The notes beneath the pieces are model-generated. The model was given only the letters and a program-made list of their open reading frames with translations, was not told where the DNA came from and did not search any database. The position numbers and the translations under genes are program-made. A stretch of 64,000 nucleotides of DNA from UBA1479 sp048263775 (GTDB taxonomy: Bacteria > Pseudomonadota > Alphaproteobacteria > Rhodospirillales > Casp-alpha2), in contig JBLXDU010000007.1 of NCBI GenBank assembly GCA_048263775.1, positions 1-64,000 on the forward strand, read 5' to 3'. Positions 58,962-64,000 of the stretch are shown piece after piece. Position 1 is the stretch's first letter. Each line of letters begins with the position of its first letter.

Positions 58962-60323
58962 CTATTGTTCCTTCCGCTTCTGCTGCTGGACTTCGGCGGC
59001 GTTGATGATGTCCTTTGCGCGCACCCATTCAGGGCTGCCTTCGGGGAACGAGCGGGCGGCGACTTCGCCGTTGTAAATCGCTTTTTCCATTTCGCCTCGA
59101 AGGAACGCGGCGTCGGCGTGGTAAAGCCGGGCCCGTGGCTCGTCGCCCTTTTTGTAATAGGCATTGCCGAGAAGCTGGTAGATGGATGGTGAAAACCGTT
59201 CGTAATGGGCAGCGAACTTCAGATTCTCGATGGCATCATCAAGCACCGCATCGTCGCCGGTCGCCAGTTCGATGCGGGCCAGCTCCAGACGCAGAAGATC
59301 CGATTCCGGCATCAATTTCACGGCCTTGGCATAAGATTCCATGGCGTCCCTGGCATTGCCGTTTTCATACAGGCCCTGGCCCCTGATTTCGTGAAAATAG
59401 GGGTCGTCGGGATAATCGGCGATCAGGCCGTCGATGGTCTTCAGGAATTCATCGACCCGTGCGGTGCGGAAATAGGCGATGGCTCGGGCATATCGGGCCG
59501 GCACGCTGGTGTCGTCGCTCTTGAACCTGCGCAGCGCCTGCCCCGGCGTGAGAAAGGCAAGCAGCTTGGCCTGCATCCGCGCATGCCGGGCGACCAACTT
59601 CGGGTCATCCTGGATCTTGGAATAGGGGGACCGCGCCAGATGCGCTTCCAGTGCGTCGATACGTTCGCGGGTCAGCGGGTGGGTCAGCAGATAAGGGTCG
59701 CGGCTGGCGCTGATCAGAAGTTCGTTGGATTCCAATTTCCCCATGAAGTCCAACAGGCCCTTGGTCGATTGTTTCGTGCGGTCCAGGTAGGTCATGGCGG
59801 CCTGGTCGGCGGCCGCTTCATGGCCGCGGTTGTAGGCCAGGAATGAACGTTGAAGCATGCTCTGCCCGCCGCCCAGGATCGCAGCGCCCGCTTCGGGCGC
59901 GCCGGCGATGACCGCGGCGCTGCCCAGAATCATGGACAAAATCTGGGCTGCGGCCGTGCGCGACAGGGCCTCGTGGGTTCGTGCCAGGTGGCCGCCCGCA
60001 ATATGGCCCGTTTCGTGAGCGATCACGCCGATCACCTGTCCGGGGGTGTCGGCTTGCAACAATAGTCCCGTATTGATGAACATGTTCTGGCCGCCGGCGA
60101 CAAAGGCGTTGAGTCGGTGGTCGTTTACGAGGTAGGTCTTGATGGACTTGGGATTCAGTCCTGCGGCCTCGAAAACTGGCGTCGCGTACTCCTGGATGAT
60201 ATTTTCGATTTCGACGTCCCGAATCATCGATAAGCGCTGGGCAAGGGAAGCCGTCGACCAAAAGCACAGGCCGATGCCAAAAATAATGATCAAAAACAAT
60301 GGTTTAAAGATGCGGCTTTTCAA
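58962..60323 (-). CDS. M48 family metalloprotease with TPR repeats (BepA-like)
   Basis: 453 residues. Signal peptide about 1-28, M48 domain about 35-250 with zinc motif HETGHIAGGHLAR near residue 104 and the third ligand in YNRGHEAAADQAAMTYLDRT near 175, and TPR repeats about 280-440. BepA of E. coli, with this architecture, degrades misassembled LptD and other outer-membrane proteins. A TTG start at 60323 is taken since the signal peptide begins there (KSRIFKPLFLIIIFGIGLCF). It is divergent from the gamma-glutamyltransferase gene; a lipoprotein gene follows two bases after its stop. Confidence 0.92.
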   Translation of the reverse strand: MKSRIFKPLFLIIIFGIGLCFWSTASLAQRLSMIRDVEIENIIQEYATPVFEAAGLNPKSIKTYLVNDHRLNAFVAGGQNMFINTGLLLQADTPGQVIGVIAHETGHIAGGHLARTHEALSRTAAAQILSMILGSAAVIAGAPEAGAAILGGGQSMLQRSFLAYNRGHEAAADQAAMTYLDRTKQSTKGLLDFMGKLESNELLISASRDPYLLTHPLTRERIDALEAHLARSPYSKIQDDPKLVARHARMQAKLLAFLTPGQALRRFKSDDTSVPARYARAIAYFRTARVDEFLKTIDGLIADYPDDPYFHEIRGQGLYENGNARDAMESYAKAVKLMPESDLLRLELARIELATGDDAVLDDAIENLKFAAHYERFSPSIYQLLGNAYYKKGDEPRARLYHADAAFLRGEMEKAIYNGEVAARSFPEGSPEWVRAKDIINAAEVQQQKRKEQ

Positions 60324-60408
60324 AGCAATCAGCGCCGGTTGGGACGCGTTCCCTTCTGTTTCCGGGCCCGGTAAACGTAGTCACGGTCCGGGGCCCCGTC
60401 AATTCACC

Positions 60409-62070
60409 ATGCCGATAGTGACCGTTGCGCTTTGCGCAGGGCTTGTCGCCGGCTGTTCGGGGGGTATTCCCAATCCGTTCGGCGGAAATAAGAAGGAAGA
60501 AAACACCAAACAGCTGGGCGAAACCGGCTTCGTGCGCGGTTTCCTGGGCGGTATCGTTGCCGACGATCCGCAGGCGGCCCTCATTGGGCGTGACATCCTG
60601 TCGGCTGGCGGATCCGCGGCAGATGCGGTGACAGCCATGTACTTTACCCTGGCGGTGACCAAGCCGACCCACGCAGGCCTGGGCGGTGGCGGTGTCTGTG
60701 TCATTCGCGACAACGTCAATAAGCGCAACGACGTGCTGTCCTTTCCGGCGCTGGTTCCCCAGGGCGCCGGCGGCGCCGACCGGGGCAAGGTACCCGTGCC
60801 GGGCAATCCCAGAGGGTTCGCGGTGCTGCATGCGCGCCTCGGCAGTCTGAAATGGGGTCAGGTTGTGCAGCCGGCGGAAAACCTGGCGCGGTTCGGCGGC
60901 ATCGTGTCGCGGGCCTTCGCCACGGATTTACGCCAGCAGGCCGGGCGCCTGGCGGGACTGCCCGACGCGGCAGCCCTGTTCCGCAAGGCCGGGACGCCGA
61001 ACCTGGCCAAGGAAGGCGACCGCATGGACCGCCTGCGCATCGCGGGCGTACTTGGCCGTCTGCGGGTGCGCGGGGTCGGCGATTTTTATCAGGGCCAGCT
61101 GGCGCGTGATTTCGTCGACGACGCCAACAGCCAGGGCGGGGCGCTGACCATCGAAGACATGCGGGCCTACTTGCCCGAGGTTCGGCCCGCGATCACGCTG
61201 CCTTATATCGAGCGTACGCAATTCCTGTTTCCCTCGCCCCCCGTTCTGGGCGGTGCCCTGGCGGCGGATCTGACGGGCATTCTTGCCCAGTCCAAATATT
61301 TCGAATTGGACGGCGCGGCCCGTACGCATGTGTTCGCCGAAGCGGCCCTGGCGGCACAGGCGCGGCGCTCGGATTGGCTTCGGCGGGACGGTCTTGTGAC
61401 GCAGCCGGCTTATTATCTTGTCGATGCCGAACGCCATGCCTTGATCGCCCGCGCGCTTGATGAAGATCGCCACGCTCAGCGCCCGCCCGCCGGGGACGCG
61501 GCGATTCCGCTGCCGCCGGGGGCCGACGCAACGGGTATTGTCGCGATCGATCAATTTGGGTCGGCCGTCGCCTGCACCGTATCCATGAACGGGGCTTTCG
61601 GCTCCGGCAAGGTCGCCCCCTCGCTTGGGTTTCTTTTGGCCCGGCCATCGGGCAAGGACAGCCTGCCGCCGGTGACGGCGACGCCGCTGCTGTTGGTCGG
61701 TGAAGCGCGCGCCAAGAAAGACGAGGAACGTGTATTCATGGCCGCTACGGTGACCGGCGGGCCGGGTGCCACGGAAGCCCTAGCCGATCTGGCACTTCGG
61801 GTGTCCGGTGGCGGACAAGGCCTGGAATCGGTGCTTGCGGGCCCACGTCTCTATTATGCCGAGGGCACGGATGCCCTGGTCATCGAACCCGGCCTGCCCA
61901 AGGATCAGCAGGCGGCGCTGCGCGAACGGGGCCATACCCTGCATCCGGGTGCCTCGGGCGTGCGCATCAATGCCATCTATTGCGACAGCGGCGTGCCGAA
62001 CGAAAACCAAGCCTGCGCCGCCTTCGCCGATCCGCGTGGTTTCGGGCTCGGCGCGGTCGGCGATCGCTAG
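60409..62070 (+). CDS. Gamma-glutamyltransferase family lipoprotein
   Basis: 553 residues from the ATG at 60409; an ATG at 60310 is in frame (586 residues) but would overlap the divergent protease start. A lipobox ALCAGLVAGC follows at once. Family marks: DILSAGGSAADAVTAMYFTL near residue 65, HAGLGGGGVCVIRD near 90 (substrate Arg), and ATVTGGPGATEALAD near 445. The autoprocessing segment, usually T-T-H-x-S-V-V-D, reads DATGIVAID, so the first Thr (the nucleophile) is replaced by Ala. The enzyme may be inactive or altered. It is followed by an aminotransferase gene 21 bases later. Confidence 0.85.
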   Translation: MPIVTVALCAGLVAGCSGGIPNPFGGNKKEENTKQLGETGFVRGFLGGIVADDPQAALIGRDILSAGGSAADAVTAMYFTLAVTKPTHAGLGGGGVCVIRDNVNKRNDVLSFPALVPQGAGGADRGKVPVPGNPRGFAVLHARLGSLKWGQVVQPAENLARFGGIVSRAFATDLRQQAGRLAGLPDAAALFRKAGTPNLAKEGDRMDRLRIAGVLGRLRVRGVGDFYQGQLARDFVDDANSQGGALTIEDMRAYLPEVRPAITLPYIERTQFLFPSPPVLGGALAADLTGILAQSKYFELDGAARTHVFAEAALAAQARRSDWLRRDGLVTQPAYYLVDAERHALIARALDEDRHAQRPPAGDAAIPLPPGADATGIVAIDQFGSAVACTVSMNGAFGSGKVAPSLGFLLARPSGKDSLPPVTATPLLLVGEARAKKDEERVFMAATVTGGPGATEALADLALRVSGGGQGLESVLAGPRLYYAEGTDALVIEPGLPKDQQAALRERGHTLHPGASGVRINAIYCDSGVPNENQACAAFADPRGFGLGAVGDR

Positions 62071-62091
62071 GCCGGGGGCGGCCGCAGGCAT

Positions 62092-63240
62092 ATGGCGTTG
62101 AAATCATCCAACCGCGGCCAAGTGCCGCCGTTCATCGTCATGGACGTCATGCGCGCTGCCGAGGAACGCGAACGCGCGGGTGAAAAGGTCCTTCACCTGG
62201 AGGTCGGCCAGCCTGGCACCAGTGCCCCTTCCAAGGTGATCGAAGCGGCCCGCCAGGCCCTCGACCAAGAGCGCATCGGATATACCAACGCACTTGGCAT
62301 GTGGGGCCTGCGCGAGGCCATCGCCCGCCATTACGACCGGGCCTACGGCGTCGCCGTGGATGCCGAGGACGTGGTGGTGACGACCGGCTCGTCCGGCGGG
62401 TTCGTGCTGTCCTTCATGGCCGCCTTCGACCCCGGCGATCGGGTCGCCTTGGCGTCGCCGGGATACCCGGCCTACCGCAATATCCTGACCGGCCTGGGGG
62501 TCGAGGTGATCGATCTGCCGACGACGCTTGAGGATAATTTCCAGCCGACGGTGGCGCGGCTCAAGGCACTCGACCAAGACCCCGACGGCCTGATCATCGC
62601 CAGCCCGTCAAACCCGGCGGGGACCATGATCGCCCCGGCGGAGTTCAAGGCCCTGGTCGATCATTGCCGGGAACGCGGCATTCGTCTGATCTCCGATGAG
62701 ATCTATCACGGCATCACCTATGGCGTGGCGGGGGTGACGGCGCTGGCCCATACGCGGGATGCCGTGGTCATCAACAGCTTCTCAAAATACTATTCCATGA
62801 CCGGCTGGCGGCTGGGCTGGATGGTCGTGCCCAAGGATTTGCATCGGGCCATCGAATGCCTGGCGCAGAACCTGTTCATCTCGCCGCCCGGCATTTCCCA
62901 GCACGCGGGCATGGCGGCCTTCGATTGTACCGAGGAACTGGAAGCCAACGTCCGCCATTATGCCCGCAACCGGGCGCTGTTGCTGGACAAGCTGCCGAAG
63001 GCCGGGTTCACGCGTCTGGCCCCGGCCGAGGGGGCGTTCTACATCTACGCCGACGTTTCGGACCTGACCAACGATTCCACTGAATTCTGCCGCCGCATGC
63101 TGGCCGAGGTCGGCGTCGCGGCGACACCGGGGGTGGATTTCGACCCGACCCGAGGCGACCATTTCGTGCGGTTTTCCTTCGCCGGCGGCGAGGACGAGGT
63201 ATCGCAGGCAGCCGACCGTCTTGTGGGCTGGAAACGCTAA
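62092..63240 (+). CDS. PLP-dependent class I/II aminotransferase
   Basis: 382 residues, fold type I. LHLEVGQPGTSAPSKVIEAA at the start, TGSSGGFVLSFMAAFDPGDR near residue 98, SPSNPAGTMI near 165, SDEIYHGITYG near 200, and the PLP lysine in NSFSKYYSMTGWRLGWMVVP near 228. The C end RFSFAGGEDEVSQAADRL holds the substrate carboxylate Arg region. It likely transaminates an amino acid such as aspartate, alanine or an aromatic one; the exact substrate is unclear. It ends 62 bases before the convergent rne stop. Confidence 0.92.
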   Translation: MALKSSNRGQVPPFIVMDVMRAAEERERAGEKVLHLEVGQPGTSAPSKVIEAARQALDQERIGYTNALGMWGLREAIARHYDRAYGVAVDAEDVVVTTGSSGGFVLSFMAAFDPGDRVALASPGYPAYRNILTGLGVEVIDLPTTLEDNFQPTVARLKALDQDPDGLIIASPSNPAGTMIAPAEFKALVDHCRERGIRLISDEIYHGITYGVAGVTALAHTRDAVVINSFSKYYSMTGWRLGWMVVPKDLHRAIECLAQNLFISPPGISQHAGMAAFDCTEELEANVRHYARNRALLLDKLPKAGFTRLAPAEGAFYIYADVSDLTNDSTEFCRRMLAEVGVAATPGVDFDPTRGDHFVRFSFAGGEDEVSQAADRLVGWKR

Positions 63241-63242
63241 CG

Positions 63243-63280
63243 AAAAACGCCGGCGAGTGAGGCACCCGCCGGCGTTTTCT
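63243..63280. terminator. Bidirectional Rho-independent terminator
   Basis: AAAACGCCGGCG and CGCCGGCGTTTT form a perfect 12-bp stem with an 11-base loop, A-rich on one side and T-rich on the other. It lies between the convergent aminotransferase and rne stops and can end transcripts from both directions. Confidence 0.9.
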
Positions 63281-63302
63281 TAACGTCACTTACCGTTCAG
63301 AT

Positions 63303-64000
63303 CTAATCGACCAGCCGGTTCCACCAGCCACGGCGAGGATTGGGCGGAGGCGTGTCAGCCCCGACTTCGATCACCACGGTCTTGGCGCTGTCTACTTCCG
63401 GCTCGGCCGCCGTCGCCACGGCCGGAGCGGCTGCGGCTTCAGGCTGAGGAGCGGGCTCTGGGGCCGGTTCCGGCGCAGCCTCGGGCTGGTCCGTGACGGG
63501 AGCGTCCGCCGTTTCCGCGGCTTGCGTCTCGGCAGCCGCGTCCTCGGCCTTCTTGGTGGTCCGCCGTCGGCGCGGCTTGGCGGGCTTGTCCTCGCCGTTG
63601 CCGTCATCGGCCGCCTTCGGGGCGCGCCGTGTACGGGTCCGCTTCGGCTTTTCCGCGACCTCGGGGGGCGTTTCGCTTGCCTCTGCGTCGGCAGCTTCCA
63701 CCACCGGTGCGTCGCCGGCTTCTGCATTTACCGCAGGGGCATCGCCATCGGCTGCCACATCATCGGATGCAGGGACGTCGGGTGTGGGGGCATCCGAGGC
63801 CGCATCATCGGCCTGGGGTTCGCCACCGGCGTCCGCCGCGATCTCGGTCTGGCCATCTTCCGAACGGTTTTCTTCCGGCCTCCGCCGCCGGCGTCCGCCG
63901 CGGCGTCCGCGCCGGCGCCGCTTGGGCGCGCCGTCTTCCGACTGTTCGCCTGCGCCTTCCCGCGTCTCGCGCGGCTCGCCGTCGCTGTCGGTATCGGTTT
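63303..64000 (-). CDS. rne: Ribonuclease E/G, C-terminal part (runs off the window)
   Basis: Open to the right edge of the window, so only the C-terminal 232 residues are seen. The part is low-complexity: an arginine cluster (RGGRRRRRPEENRSE region at about 63860-63900), acidic Asp/Glu/Ala/Pro stretches, a basic patch KPKRTRTRRAPK, a Pro/Ala/Glu repeat (PEAAPEPAPEPAPQPEAAAA), and the C-terminal PRRGWWNRLVD. This tail is characteristic of alphaproteobacterial RNase E, whose C half binds RNA and degradosome partners. The catalytic half lies outside. Confidence 0.88.
   Translation of the reverse strand, partial: TDTDSDGEPRETREGAGEQSEDGAPKRRRRGRRGGRRRRRPEENRSEDGQTEIAADAGGEPQADDAASDAPTPDVPASDDVAADGDAPAVNAEAGDAPVVEAADAEASETPPEVAEKPKRTRTRRAPKAADDGNGEDKPAKPRRRRTTKKAEDAAAETQAAETADAPVTDQPEAAPEPAPEPAPQPEAAAAPAVATAAEPEVDSAKTVVIEVGADTPPPNPRRGWWNRLVD

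Overview
The window is 64 kb of GC-rich DNA that reads as chromosome of a free-living alphaproteobacterium, most likely in or near the Rhodospirillales. Pointers are the gatCAB/ruvX/pyrB/plsY housekeeping block, an alphaproteobacterial RNase E tail, an EipB-family periplasmic protein, many TRAP transporters and TauD/TfdA dioxygenases, and a cereblon-like CULT protein whose cage and zinc residues fall at the numbering I recall for the Magnetospirillum gryphiswaldense protein. I saw no prophage, IS element, CRISPR array or plasmid function; one tRNA gene is present. Species assignment is inference.

Layout. (1) 0.2-10 kb, housekeeping: plsY, a dihydroorotase homologue that has lost its metal ligands, pyrB and ruvX on the minus strand; then an SH3 periplasmic protein, a TorF-type porin and gatC-gatA-gatB on plus. 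(2) 10-13.7 kb, accessory: a GNAT enzyme, an orphan ThiY-like/histidine-kinase fusion, and a two-gene CULT + SelW-like operon. (3) 13.7-23 kb, catabolic island: an N-acyl-D-amino-acid deacylase, a 6-phosphogluconate-dehydrogenase-like oxidoreductase and a malate/L-lactate dehydrogenase on plus, facing an IclR-TAXI binding protein-TRAP permease-TauD operon on minus, with a divergent SDR. (4) 23-29 kb: MlaA, TauE, a GST, a YbaK deacylase, a chemoreceptor and tRNA-Ser(GCT). (5) 29-35 kb: an IclR regulator with a clear palindromic operator next to a TauD gene, a nuclease, an ArsR/SRPBCC pair, and an AtuA-MBL-DUF4387 operon. (6) 35-39.4 kb: a FecI-FecR-TonB receptor iron uptake locus with a Fur-box-like site. 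(7) 39.7-45.5 kb: a TakP-like TRAP system whose large permease carries a roughly 330-residue coiled-coil tail, then a DMT exporter. (8) 46-57 kb: pirin, an aldehyde ferredoxin oxidoreductase homologue, a TPR-sulfotransferase and a large TPR protein, an SDR without the catalytic tyrosine, PAS and PilZ proteins, and a third dioxygenase. (9) 56.5-64 kb, envelope and housekeeping: EipB, a DsbA-like protein, a lipoprotein, an M48-TPR protease, a gamma-glutamyltransferase homologue, an aminotransferase and the C-terminal end of RNase E.

Taken together, the accessory parts describe an organism that scavenges organic acids, amino-acid derivatives and similar small molecules through TRAP importers and Fe(II)/2-oxoglutarate dioxygenases under IclR control. 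The observations most worth following are the CULT-SelW operon, the tailed TRAP permease, the ThiY-kinase fusion, and four enzyme homologues whose visible catalytic residues are altered (PyrX, SDR, sulfotransferase, gamma-glutamyltransferase).
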